Origin: CATOSP01 sp965237775
GTDB lineage: Bacteria > Chloroflexota > Dehalococcoidia > Lucifugimonadales > UBA3495
Direction of reading: 5' to 3'
DNA length: 64,000 bases
Assembly: GCA_965237775.1 (NCBI GenBank)
Contig: OZ250155.1
Location: 2,046,001-2,110,000, forward strand
How positions within the stretch are numbered: the first letter of the stretch is position 1; each line of letters starts with the position of its first letter. Made by a program: the position numbers and the translations under genes. Positions 43,123 to 54,846 of this stretch are shown one piece after another. Under the pieces are notes generated by a model that was not told the DNA's origin, searched no databases, and was given only the letters and a program-made list of their open reading frames with translations.

Positions 43123-43455
43123 CTAGTCGGCTACCGGCGGCCGCTTCCGCCAAGCCCCTTCCGGTGGATAGACAGGGGTGGCCAGCCGGCGCACCGTTTC
43201 CCCGGCAAACCAGTCTGCCACTTCCTCCCGCCACTTGAGGTAGTGAGGCGCGGCCCGGTGGGCCTCGACGGCTGCGTCGTCATGGTATATCTCGTACAGG
43301 TGGATGGTGTTGGCGTCCTCATTGTCCTGTAGCACGTCGAAACGGTAGCAACCTGGCTCATCATTGTTGGAGCCAACAGCATCGCCGTGTAGCGAAGCCA
43401 TGAACGCATCCTTCTTGTCCGGCTGTATCTGAATGGTGACTATAAGGGCTATCAT
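43123..43455 (-). CDS. Putative quinol monooxygenase (ABM domain)
   Basis: A 110-residue antibiotic-biosynthesis-monooxygenase (dimeric alpha-beta barrel) protein. MIALIVTIQIQPDKKDAFMA, PGCYRFDVLQDNEDANTIHLYEIYHDDAA, and EAHRAAPHYLKW match YgiN-type proteins. Known members oxidise quinols or act on polyphenols without cofactor. GGCGAGATG around its start gives a weak site. It sits beside the IS right end in convergent orientation. Confidence 0.85.
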   Translation of the reverse strand: MIALIVTIQIQPDKKDAFMASLHGDAVGSNNDEPGCYRFDVLQDNEDANTIHLYEIYHDDAAVEAHRAAPHYLKWREEVADWFAGETVRRLATPVYPPEGAWRKRPPVAD

Positions 43456-43691
43456 CTCGCCTCCTCGGTAGGGTGAATTACCCCCGGCTCTGTTCCTGGT
43501 TTGGCGCTTACTCCGTATCGGCCCTAGGGGTAAAACCGGCTCCGGAGCGAGACCAGCGCAATTATATCCGGGGCAGGGCCGGCAGACAAGGCAGCCTCGC
43601 TAGATAGTGGCCACTAACCCTCGCTAAGGCCGTGATGACAGGCCATGCCCGCCGTTGTAGAATGGCCTAAAACCACATCCGGAGGTTGCTC

Positions 43692-43919
43692 ATGGCAGCT
43701 AGTCCCGCAACTATACCGATCGTTTACACGCTAACCGTTTGCCCTGCCTGCGACCACCTTCGCAGCAAGTGGGGTAGGGAGGGAATCGAGTACGAAGAAC
43801 GCCGGGTCGACCAGAGCCAGGACACCCTGGACCAAGCTCTCGACTACGGCGACACCGTGCCAATCATCTTGTACCCCGACGGGCGGGTGGAAATCGGGTT
43901 CGAAGGGCGCACCGGTTGA
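43692..43919 (+). CDS. Glutaredoxin-like protein
   Basis: A 75-residue thioredoxin-fold protein from ATG 43692 (GGAGGT at 43681-43686). PIVYTLTVCPACDHLRSKW carries the CPAC redox motif at the start of helix 1. TVPIILYPDGRVEIGF is the cis-Pro strand. It resembles short glutaredoxin/UxxGrx proteins. The thioredoxin-like gene follows 77 bp later in the same direction. Confidence 0.82.
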   Translation: MAASPATIPIVYTLTVCPACDHLRSKWGREGIEYEERRVDQSQDTLDQALDYGDTVPIILYPDGRVEIGFEGRTG

Positions 43920-43996
43920 GAAATCGGCTGATGGGCCGTTGGCCCACTTCAGACCGCCACTCCCGTTAACTGAAACGATTAGCCAGGAGGAGAAGG

Positions 43997-44581
43997 ATGA
44001 CTCAGCAAGCTAGCGTCGTAACCCCCCAGAGGTTCGACCAAGGCATGAGCTACGAGACCTACATGGGCCAGATCAAGGTCAACAAGGCCCGCTTCGAGGA
44101 CTTCTACAACAATTTCAGCGTAACCGCGGAAGACACTGCGGCCCTCAAGGAACTGGTCGGCAAGGCAAACGGTCCCGCGAAGATGTTGGTCCTTGGCGAG
44201 GACTGGTGCGGCGACGTCATACGGGGACTCCCGGTATTGGCGCGCATCGCCGAAGCGTCTGGGATGCAAATGACGGTCTTTCCCAGGGACGAGAACCACG
44301 ACATTATGAACGAGTTCCTAAAGAACGGACAGTGGATGTCCATCCCCGTCGCCGTGTTCTACACCAAGGACCACGAGTACATCTCCCACTGGATCGAACG
44401 CCCGGATATCGCCGAACAGGAAATGGAACAGATCGAGAAGGACATCCGGGCCGAGAACCCGGACATCAACGATCAGGACTTCGGCAGGGAGCGAAGGGCG
44501 CGCACCGCATCCCGGGCCAGGTATTGGCAGGATATGACGGTAACCGAGATCAGGGATCTGCTCACCCGCCTGACCGCCTAG
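43997..44581 (+). CDS. Thioredoxin-family protein with a single active-site Cys
   Basis: A 194-residue protein of the Thioredoxin_9-like type. The core strand is KMLVLGEDWCGDVIRGLPVL, with only one Cys where thioredoxins have CxxC. SIPVAVFYTKDHEYISHWIERP is the cis-Pro side. The C-terminal third is charged and helical. GGAGGAGAAGG precedes ATG 43997. A monothiol mechanism or structural role is possible; a disulfide reductase activity by itself is not expected. Confidence 0.8.
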   Translation: MTQQASVVTPQRFDQGMSYETYMGQIKVNKARFEDFYNNFSVTAEDTAALKELVGKANGPAKMLVLGEDWCGDVIRGLPVLARIAEASGMQMTVFPRDENHDIMNEFLKNGQWMSIPVAVFYTKDHEYISHWIERPDIAEQEMEQIEKDIRAENPDINDQDFGRERRARTASRARYWQDMTVTEIRDLLTRLTA

Positions 44582-44589
44582 CGGTCACC

Positions 44590-45954
44590 CTAAGCAACCT
44601 CGGCTGTGGAGGGCGGCTCGCGTAGCAGTAGGAACATTGCTGCGCCAAAGAAGCTGACCAACGCTATGGTCAGGAATGGAATCGTATAGCTGCCCTGCTT
44701 ATCAAACATGATCCCCGCGAACAACGGTGCAATCAACAGAAGTATGTTCATGGGGATCATTGAAACCCCGGTGATGCTGGCAAAAGCGCGTCGGCCGAAA
44801 TAGGCCCCGCGGATCGCCGTGGTCAACGGAGTTCTTCCTCCAAATCCGATGCCCAGGAGCACGGCGAAGGCGAAAGCCAGCAGTTCCGTGCGCGCCACTA
44901 GCAGCATCACAACCGCCGCCGACTGGACCACGGAAAAGGCGAATAACGCCAGCCGGATCGACACCCGGTCTCCCACGTATCCTCCAACAAGGGTAAACAG
45001 CGCCCCGACTCCCGTATACGTGGCGACAACCCACCCAATGGTCTGGATCGAGAATCCCCGGTCGTCGAGCATTGGCCCCAGGTGCACCATAAGCGTCACG
45101 ATCACTATCGAAGAGCAGGCGTGGCCCATGGTGATCAACCAGAACGTCCCGGTGCGGATGGCCATCTGCCAGGTGTAGTCAGGCGGGTCGCCGCCGGGGT
45201 TAGCCGGCCCTGAAACAGCCCTGTCCGACGTAGCCGCCGGGGCTGGCCGCTGCCCGTCCGGGTGCAGACCGTACTGTTCGGGCCTGTTTCGGACAAGCCT
45301 GGATACGGGCCAGGCAAGGACCATTATGCCAACTCCGATCCCCGCCGCGGTAACCCTCCAACCTATCCGGTCCGGCTCTTCGGGGTCGACAGCCCATGCC
45401 AGGGCAGGCACCAGCACGATCCCCCCGAGAGCAAACCCTTCCATCGCCAGCGCCATGGCCAGAGACCGGCGTCTCAGGAACCAGTGGTTGAGCACGGTCA
45501 TCATTGGCAGCCAGGTGCCGAGCCCGCCCCCCATGCTCATCACCACGAAGGCGGCATAGAACTGCCACAGGTGGTGCACTTGACTGAAGAGAATGAATCC
45601 CAAGCCCAGCACCGGCAGGCCGAGAAGCACCATTCTCCGGGGGCCCACCTTGTCCACCAGGTACCCCGCCACCGGGCCCATCACGGTCCCTTCGACTCGG
45701 GTGAAGGAAAATGCCAGGGACAGTTCCGCACGGCTCCAGGAGAATTCCCGCTCCAGCACGACGAACCATGCTGGCATCCCCTGGAACATCGGCACCGAGC
45801 CGATGACCATGACAAGCGCCGCGACCGCCGTTAGCCACCAGCCGTAGAACCCTCCCCTGACTTTCCTCACGGAGTCAGAGACTACTCTGTATTGGACCAA
45901 CCACCACCTGCCGACTGGCCTGCAACCATATCTTACATACCTTAGACTGGGCAT
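44590..45954 (-). CDS. MFS transporter (monocarboxylate/OxlT-like)
   Basis: A 454-residue membrane protein with about twelve helices. FYGWWLTAVAALVMVIG (helix 1), GPVAGYLVDKVGPRRMVLLG (the MFS loop 2-3 motif) and RTPLTTAIRGAYFGRRAFASITGVSMIPMNILLLIAPLF are typical of OxlT/MCT-like carriers. The first about 30 residues are hydrophilic, so the true start may lie downstream of 45954. It is clearly homologous to the truncated MFS gene at the window end. Confidence 0.88.
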   Translation of the reverse strand: MPSLRYVRYGCRPVGRWWLVQYRVVSDSVRKVRGGFYGWWLTAVAALVMVIGSVPMFQGMPAWFVVLEREFSWSRAELSLAFSFTRVEGTVMGPVAGYLVDKVGPRRMVLLGLPVLGLGFILFSQVHHLWQFYAAFVVMSMGGGLGTWLPMMTVLNHWFLRRRSLAMALAMEGFALGGIVLVPALAWAVDPEEPDRIGWRVTAAGIGVGIMVLAWPVSRLVRNRPEQYGLHPDGQRPAPAATSDRAVSGPANPGGDPPDYTWQMAIRTGTFWLITMGHACSSIVIVTLMVHLGPMLDDRGFSIQTIGWVVATYTGVGALFTLVGGYVGDRVSIRLALFAFSVVQSAAVVMLLVARTELLAFAFAVLLGIGFGGRTPLTTAIRGAYFGRRAFASITGVSMIPMNILLLIAPLFAGIMFDKQGSYTIPFLTIALVSFFGAAMFLLLREPPSTAEVA

Positions 45955-46142
45955 GGAGTTTCCGAAGAGCAGTCACCATGGGATGTTTTGCCCTCGGAAG
46001 ACCTCAAGTGTACTGCGAATTCCGGTTACGCGGAAGCCCTTAATCGTAACCGCACTAGACGGCACTCCGCTTCGATATTAGTATCCAAGGCACCAAACCG
46101 CACGCAGACTGAGTTTCTACCTAGACCATCAAGGAGCGGGCC

Positions 46143-47228
46143 ATGAAATATGGGCTATTTATGATGCCCTCCCATCCCCCGGAGCGAGACGTCTTCCAGG
46201 CCCACCAATGGGACCTGGACTGCCTGGAGTTGGCCGACAATCTGGGCTTCGACGAAGCTTGGATCGGTGAACATTTCACCAGCCCTTGGGAGCCGATCCC
46301 CGCTCCAGACTTGATGATCGCCCAGGCGTTGATGCGGACCAAGAACATCAAGCTGGCCACCGGGGTCCACCTGCTGCCCTACCATCACCCGGCGGAACTC
46401 GCCCATCGCGTGGCCTACCTGGACCACATGGCCCAGGGCCGTTTCATGTTCGGCATAGGCTCTGCAGGGTTGCCCAGCGACTATGCTCTCTTCGACGTTG
46501 ACGGTGTTGGGGGCGAACACCGGGACATGACTCGCGAGTCCCTGGACATAATCCTCAAGATTTGGCAGAACAAGGGTCCCTTCGAGTACAAGGGTAAGTA
46601 TTGGAATGTGAACATCCCGGAGGAAATGTTCGGGTTCCTCAGATACTTCCTCAACCCCTATCAAAAGCCCTATCCGCCCATCGGTGTTGCCGCGGCGAGC
46701 ATTGCCTCAGAAACGTTGAAGATCGCCGGGGAGCGAGGATTCATTCCGATGAGCCTCGGCTTGAACGCCGAGTACATCGCCAGCCATTGGGAAGCGGTGT
46801 CCGAGGGTGCGGCCCGTACCGGGTTGACCCCGTCCCGGCAAGATTGGCGGATTGTCCGAGACGTGTTCATAGCCGATTCCGACGACGAGGCCTGGGAGAA
46901 GAGTGTCAATGGGATGCTGGGCCGAGTGTGGCGCGACTACCTGATCCCGCTTTTCCAGAACTTCGATCTGCTCAAGACGTTCAAACACGACCAGAGCGTA
47001 CCCGACGACCAAGTGACTCCCGAATACTTGGCCGAGCACCAATGGATGATCGGCTCTCCCGCCACGGTCGAGGCCAAACTCAGGCGGTTGTACGAAATGT
47101 CCGGCGGGTTCGGCACCCTGCTGGTCCTGATCTATGACTACATGGAGGACCAGGCAGGGTGGGAGAAGTCGATGCGCCTGTTGGCGCAAGAGGTAATGCC
47201 CAATCTCCGGGACGTCGTGCCAGACTAG
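46143..47228 (+). CDS. LLM-class flavin-dependent oxidoreductase
   Basis: A 361-residue bacterial-luciferase-like monooxygenase. MKYGLFMMPSHPP, LADNLGFDEAWIGEHFTSPWE, HLLPYHHPAELAHRVAYLDHMAQGRFMFGIGSAG are hallmark segments of the FMN-dependent subgroup that works with a separate flavin reductase. AAGGAGCGGG precedes the ATG. The nearest relative in the window is the protein at 61469. The substrate is unknown; this subgroup hydroxylates or cleaves alkanes, terpenes, sulfonates and similar compounds. Confidence 0.9.
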   Translation: MKYGLFMMPSHPPERDVFQAHQWDLDCLELADNLGFDEAWIGEHFTSPWEPIPAPDLMIAQALMRTKNIKLATGVHLLPYHHPAELAHRVAYLDHMAQGRFMFGIGSAGLPSDYALFDVDGVGGEHRDMTRESLDIILKIWQNKGPFEYKGKYWNVNIPEEMFGFLRYFLNPYQKPYPPIGVAAASIASETLKIAGERGFIPMSLGLNAEYIASHWEAVSEGAARTGLTPSRQDWRIVRDVFIADSDDEAWEKSVNGMLGRVWRDYLIPLFQNFDLLKTFKHDQSVPDDQVTPEYLAEHQWMIGSPATVEAKLRRLYEMSGGFGTLLVLIYDYMEDQAGWEKSMRLLAQEVMPNLRDVVPD

Positions 47229-47241
47229 CCGGTGAGGGTCC

Positions 47242-48303
47242 TTATGCGGCAGCCTGGTCGGGCTTGACGCCGGGCTGTCCGCGCAGGGGAGCGCTCACCC
47301 GGTGCAAGAACACTAGTATCTCCCATTGAGACCGGATGACTCCGGTCTCATAGTAGGGGACACCACTTCCACGGCAAAACTCCCGGACTATCCTGCGGGC
47401 CTTTCCCAGCCGGTTGCGCGGCATGTTGGGAAACAGGTGGTGTTCGATCTGGTAGTTGAGACCCCCGTAGATGAAGTCCACGATGGGGCTGGGATTGATA
47501 TTCCTTGAGGTTATGGCCTGCCTCCGGAGATAACTGCTCCGGTCGTCCCGGTCCAGAATGGGCATCCCTTTATGGTTGGGAGCGAACACGGAGCCCATGT
47601 ACAGCCCGAAGAGGACCTGGTGAAGAATTATGAAGGCCACGCCATGCCAGGCTGGCAAGAAGAGGAACACCAACCCGAAGTAGGCCACGAAATGGCCGGC
47701 CATCAGCAAATGTTCAACTACCGGGTACTTTACTTTGCTGTGCATCAGGAATTGGACCCCGGCCAACCTCAAGCCGACCCCAGCCTCTAGGCAGAGCATC
47801 GGAAAGAAGAGGTACGGCTGGTACTTGACTATGAACCTGAATATCCCGCGTTTTCTCATTGCCTCTTCCTCGGAAAACGCCAGCACCGGGATATCGATAT
47901 CCGGGTCCATCCCTGTCTGATTGGGGTTGCTATGGTGACGGTTGTGCTTGTCCACCCACCAGGACCGCTCCATGCCAAGCAGGAAGCTAATGGCAAGTCC
48001 CAGCATGTCGTTCAAGCGGGTCGACGTGAATACCTGTCGGTGGCCTGAGTCGTGGCCCAAGAAGGCGAATTGGACGAAGACCACCGTCATGAACGCTGCG
48101 TTGATCAGATGGAGCCAGAGAGATTCGGTGAGGGCCATGAAAGTGAAGGACAGGGCCAGCAAACCCAGTGTGCAGACAATCTTGGTCCAATAATAAAGGG
48201 GTTGCTTCTCCAGCAACCCCTTTTGCCTGATCTGCCTGGTCAACTCCAGGTACTCTTCGGTACCCGCGTTAAGTCCTCTGTAATCCTCGACAGTAGTGGT
48301 CAT
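47242..48303 (-). CDS. Membrane fatty-acid desaturase
   Basis: A 353-residue di-iron membrane desaturase. The three histidine boxes are HDSGH at 84-88, HNRHH at 120-124 and QIEHH at 285-289. The QIEHH box is typical of front-end/acyl-lipid desaturases. Hydrophobic pairs lie at about 42-80, 100-112, 160-185 and 203-240. It would insert a double bond in membrane acyl chains using ferredoxin or cytochrome b5-type electrons; the regiospecificity is not deducible. A perfect 12-bp hairpin is embedded in codons about 27-36. Confidence 0.92.
   Translation of the reverse strand: MTTTVEDYRGLNAGTEEYLELTRQIRQKGLLEKQPLYYWTKIVCTLGLLALSFTFMALTESLWLHLINAAFMTVVFVQFAFLGHDSGHRQVFTSTRLNDMLGLAISFLLGMERSWWVDKHNRHHSNPNQTGMDPDIDIPVLAFSEEEAMRKRGIFRFIVKYQPYLFFPMLCLEAGVGLRLAGVQFLMHSKVKYPVVEHLLMAGHFVAYFGLVFLFLPAWHGVAFIILHQVLFGLYMGSVFAPNHKGMPILDRDDRSSYLRRQAITSRNINPSPIVDFIYGGLNYQIEHHLFPNMPRNRLGKARRIVREFCRGSGVPYYETGVIRSQWEILVFLHRVSAPLRGQPGVKPDQAAA
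48195..48223. promoter_or_regulatory. Terminator-like hairpin inside the desaturase reading frame
   Basis: AAAGGGGTTGCT (48195-48206) and AGCAACCCCTTT (48212-48223) form a perfect 12-bp stem with a five-base loop. On the + strand only T48224 follows the stem, and its last three stem bases are T. On the - strand, the coding direction, the stem ends TTT and runs on ATTATTGG. The stem begins 80 bases into the gene. Confidence 0.45.
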
Positions 48304-48526
48304 TAACCCCGCCCGCTCGCCCTCTGATTTAGCCTGACGATTCTACGTATATCGTAACACGCGGTGACGGTGTTTCAACCACTCTGACTGCCCTGCTTGC
48401 ATTACGTTTCAGGGGTCTTGCCCACTTCAGCCGGACTGGTCACCGCGCCGCCCTCATCCCAGCCCATTCTCGGAGGCTGCGGAGACCAACGGGCACGAAG
48501 TAGACACCGCCATTCTAGGGGCTTGC

Positions 48527-51730
<3,204 letters not shown>

Positions 51731-51942
51731 GGCAAGACCTCCGATAGAATCGTAAATGCTGTTCCAATCTTCCCGGGTACATAGCCCGGCTCGCCCCGGT
51801 AGCGTCAGCTACATTGTGATTCAGAAGGCAAGCGGTGGCAACTGCTTCTTTCTTCAGTAGTCGGCCCTCCCGCCTTGCGGGGTTCTGGCCTGCCTACTAT
51901 CATGGGGTCACTGATCTCACTGTGACGCCAAGGAGTGGTCCG

Positions 51943-53487
51943 ATGGCTCTGGAAACCTCAAAGGCCCTGGGCGCAATGACCGGGCAAAGGTTCATCGATA
52001 GCTTGAGGGATGGGCGGGAGGTCTGGTTGGACGGGGAAAGAGTCGAGGACGTCACCACTCACCCGGCGATGACCGGCATGGTCCACGAGTTGGCGCGAAT
52101 CTACGACCTTCAACATTCCTCCGAGTTCGGTGAGCAGATGACCTTCGTCTCCCCGGACACGGGGAACCGGTGCAGCCTCTCCTGGCAGATGACCTTCGTC
52201 TCCCCGGACACGGGGAACCGGTGCAGCCTCTCCTGGCAGTTGCCCACGTCTCCCGAGGACCTGAAGCGCAAGCGCCGCAATAGCGAAATCTGGAACGGGC
52301 AGTCCTGGGGCCAACTTGGCCGCAGCCCTGACATACTCGCTCCCCACATCATCACGCTGTACAACTCCCGCGACGCATTGGCAGCGGTGAAGAACGACCG
52401 CTGTGACTTCGGGGAAAACATCACCAATTACCACCGCCTCTGCCTGGAAAACGATCTCTTTTTGACCCACGCCCTGGGCGACCCGCAGGTGGACCGCAGC
52501 GAGCAACCCCAGAACGAGCAAAGGGCGATCCTGGAAGAAGATATCGCCCTGCACGTGGTCGAAGAGACAAACGAAGGGGTCATCGTTCACGGAGCAAAGC
52601 AGTTGGCCACCGCCGCTCCCATTAGCAACGAGACCTATGTCTCTCTTTCGGCGACCTTCGTGCGGCGGGCCGACCCTCGATTCGTTCTGGCCTTCTCCAT
52701 CCCCACCAGCAGTCCGGGCCTAAAAATCCTTTGCCGGGAGCCCGTGTCCCAGTTCCCAGGGAGCTTCGGCCATCCGCTGGGAGCCCTCTATGATGAGCAA
52801 GACTCCATGCTCTTCTTCGAAAACGTCCTCGTGCCGTGGGACCGGCTCTTCATGCTCTACGAGGCCACGCCGCTGCTACAAAGGCTGGGAAGCAACGTCA
52901 ACTTCATGGGATGGGCCAATCTCTGCCGAATCCACTATCGAATGAGGCTCATGGCCGCGGTGGCAACCATGATTGCCACCGCGGCCATTGGAGTGATCGA
53001 ATACCGTGAGGTGGCGGCGAAACTCGGGGAAATGGCCACCTATTGTGAGATGTGGCGGCACGCCATGGACGGCGTCGAGCACGATGCTTTCATGACTGAA
53101 GGCGGACTTATGTCTTTGGGGTCCATGTCGGGCATGAACATCTTCTTCGCCCAGACCTCCGCCCGCATGGTGCAGCTCTTGCGGGAGATATCGGGTTCCG
53201 GCATGATTATGCAACCCAGCGAAAACGACCTGGCCAATCCGGAGCTGCGTCCCTTCCTTGACCGTTACATGCGTGGCAAGGGTGTGGGTGTGGAGTACAA
53301 GTCCAGCCTCTACCGCTTGGCCCATGACCTGGCGGTGTCATCATTTGGAATGCGCCAGGAAGTGTACGAGTATTGGCACGGCGGCGACCCCAACCGCAAC
53401 CGGATCAACCTGATGCGCACCTTTGATCAGGCGGAAGTCATCGACCAGATCAAAGACCTCGTCTCCGGGCCGTTGCCCCACAGCTAA
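51943..53487 (+). CDS. 4-hydroxyphenylacetate 3-monooxygenase-type flavin hydroxylase (HpaB family)
   Basis: From ATG 51943 (AAGGAG at 51930-51935) 514 residues of an HpaB-family FADH2-dependent monooxygenase. It shows TGQRFIDSLRDGREVWLDGE, the flavin-side HGAKQLATAAPISNETY, FENVLVPWDRLFM, and a C-terminal SSFGMRQEVYEYWHGGDPNR. Such enzymes ortho-hydroxylate phenols with FADH2 from a reductase (HpaC), which is not encoded nearby. A 17-residue segment (QMTFVSPDTGNRCSLSW) is present twice in tandem; relatives are expected to carry it once. Confidence 0.9.
   Translation: MALETSKALGAMTGQRFIDSLRDGREVWLDGERVEDVTTHPAMTGMVHELARIYDLQHSSEFGEQMTFVSPDTGNRCSLSWQMTFVSPDTGNRCSLSWQLPTSPEDLKRKRRNSEIWNGQSWGQLGRSPDILAPHIITLYNSRDALAAVKNDRCDFGENITNYHRLCLENDLFLTHALGDPQVDRSEQPQNEQRAILEEDIALHVVEETNEGVIVHGAKQLATAAPISNETYVSLSATFVRRADPRFVLAFSIPTSSPGLKILCREPVSQFPGSFGHPLGALYDEQDSMLFFENVLVPWDRLFMLYEATPLLQRLGSNVNFMGWANLCRIHYRMRLMAAVATMIATAAIGVIEYREVAAKLGEMATYCEMWRHAMDGVEHDAFMTEGGLMSLGSMSGMNIFFAQTSARMVQLLREISGSGMIMQPSENDLANPELRPFLDRYMRGKGVGVEYKSSLYRLAHDLAVSSFGMRQEVYEYWHGGDPNRNRINLMRTFDQAEVIDQIKDLVSGPLPHS
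52135..52236 (+). repeat. Exact 51-bp tandem duplication inside the HpaB gene
   Basis: Bases 52135-52185 and 52186-52236 are identical. The unit is 17 codons, so the frame is kept. It encodes a strand-loop segment before the LPTSPEDL helix. Confidence 0.97.
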
Positions 53488-53509
53488 CGACGCATCGGAG
53501 ACCGGGTTT

Positions 53510-54547
53510 TCAAGTATCCACGGTGGTCCGGAAGTATATGTCCTCCAGAGACAGCGGCCTGGTCAGCAACCCTTGCTCCAAGGACGCTTGGACCCCCCGT
53601 TCCACGTTCTTGCCCATGGCCCGTATGCCTATGGGATAGGGATCGTCCCCAATCGCCGCGGCTTGTTCCGCCATATCGTTGCCGGGGAAGTAGATGTATG
53701 CCGACTGCGTGTCTAGGGCGCGTTGAATGGCGACCTCTTTCGACCTTCGGAGCGCGTTGAATAGCTCCAGGGCGACCCACGGATGCTCTCGCAGGATCCG
53801 GTTCTGCACGATTACATGATGATTGCAGTTGAAGAACCCGGTCTTTTGGAAGTATTCGTAGACCACGGCTTTGCCGTCGTCCGGCAGCAGCTTTCTGATC
53901 CTCGAATTCCCGGTGGTGGGTGTTCCTCCGTAGCGGTCGATCACCGTCGAGTCCCCGGCGGTTATCCTGCCCCCGGAACGCATGGCGGTGAAGGCGTCGA
54001 TCTCTCCCCGGTCCAACATAACATCCAGGGTCTGGTCCACCGACAGCCAATGATGGGTGACTCCCACCGGCCCCGCATCATCTAGGCCCAACGCGCCGCC
54101 ATGACTGTGCACCTTGGTGCGTCCATTGAACCAAATGTTGTCGCCCGCCTCGATGCCGTACAGGTCCTTGAGGGTAGCGCGAAACCAGAGCCCGGCGGTC
54201 ATGTCGTAATCGGGTATGCCAACCCGTTTACCCTTGATGTCCGCCAACGATTCAATTCCTGATTCCGAGTTGACATAAAGGCTCGGCCAAACGTGGCCCC
54301 GGCTCAAGAACACGGGCAAAGCCGACCAGTCCCATTTCGTTCCGTCGCTTCTCTCCAGGGCCAACAATGTCTCAGAAATAGACATCTCGGAGGCGTCAAA
54401 CTCGTCGTTGGCCAGGTTGCGGTAGAAGAGGTCACTGGGAGGGATGGTCAGCATCTCCAGGTCGATTCCTTCCGGTTTCACAGTTCCGTCTCGCAACGGC
54501 TGCACCCGTGGATTATCCGAGAAAGCCATAGTTATCTGTACTGCCAT
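53510..54547 (-). CDS. 4,5-dihydroxyphthalate decarboxylase-like / substrate-binding-fold protein
   Basis: A 345-residue periplasmic-binding-protein-fold protein matching the 4,5-DHP decarboxylase group: ITMAFSDNPRVQPLRDGTVKPEGIDL, FDASEMSISETLLALERSDG, LPVFLSRGHVWPSLYVNSESGI and GKRVGIPDYDMTAGLWFRA. The lack of a signal peptide favours an intracellular enzyme or sensor over a transporter component, and no permease is nearby. It is convergent with the HpaB gene, which suggests a shared aromatic-acid context, but the substrate is not proven. Confidence 0.8.
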   Translation of the reverse strand: MAVQITMAFSDNPRVQPLRDGTVKPEGIDLEMLTIPPSDLFYRNLANDEFDASEMSISETLLALERSDGTKWDWSALPVFLSRGHVWPSLYVNSESGIESLADIKGKRVGIPDYDMTAGLWFRATLKDLYGIEAGDNIWFNGRTKVHSHGGALGLDDAGPVGVTHHWLSVDQTLDVMLDRGEIDAFTAMRSGGRITAGDSTVIDRYGGTPTTGNSRIRKLLPDDGKAVVYEYFQKTGFFNCNHHVIVQNRILREHPWVALELFNALRRSKEVAIQRALDTQSAYIYFPGNDMAEQAAAIGDDPYPIGIRAMGKNVERGVQASLEQGLLTRPLSLEDIYFRTTVDT

Positions 54548-54846
54548 CTGTCGGCTCCTTTAGGCGAGGCACCGCTTTTAGTCCCGGTTCTAACACCGGG
54601 GCTGGAGGATGTCAATTCGATCTGGACCAGACGTCAGGGGCGTTCAAAATCCAGAGCCCGCGAGGCTCCCCGTTCATCCGGAGCCGCGTCCAATGGCCGT
54701 TTCCGGCGAACAATTTCTTCGGCTACACTCACGGCGTGCGGGAGAGTGGCGCGGTCCGGTTGAGCTGGGCGAGGTTCCCGGAAGCTGGGCTAGCCGGTTC
54801 GTGTATACTCCTTGGGCCCCAATCACCTACCTGACGTCCTTATTCC
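54548..54846. other. 299-bp divergent intergenic region
   Basis: Lies between the divergent DHP-decarboxylase-like and MFS genes. No gene, tRNA, repeat or clear promoter hexamers were recognised. Confidence 0.5.
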
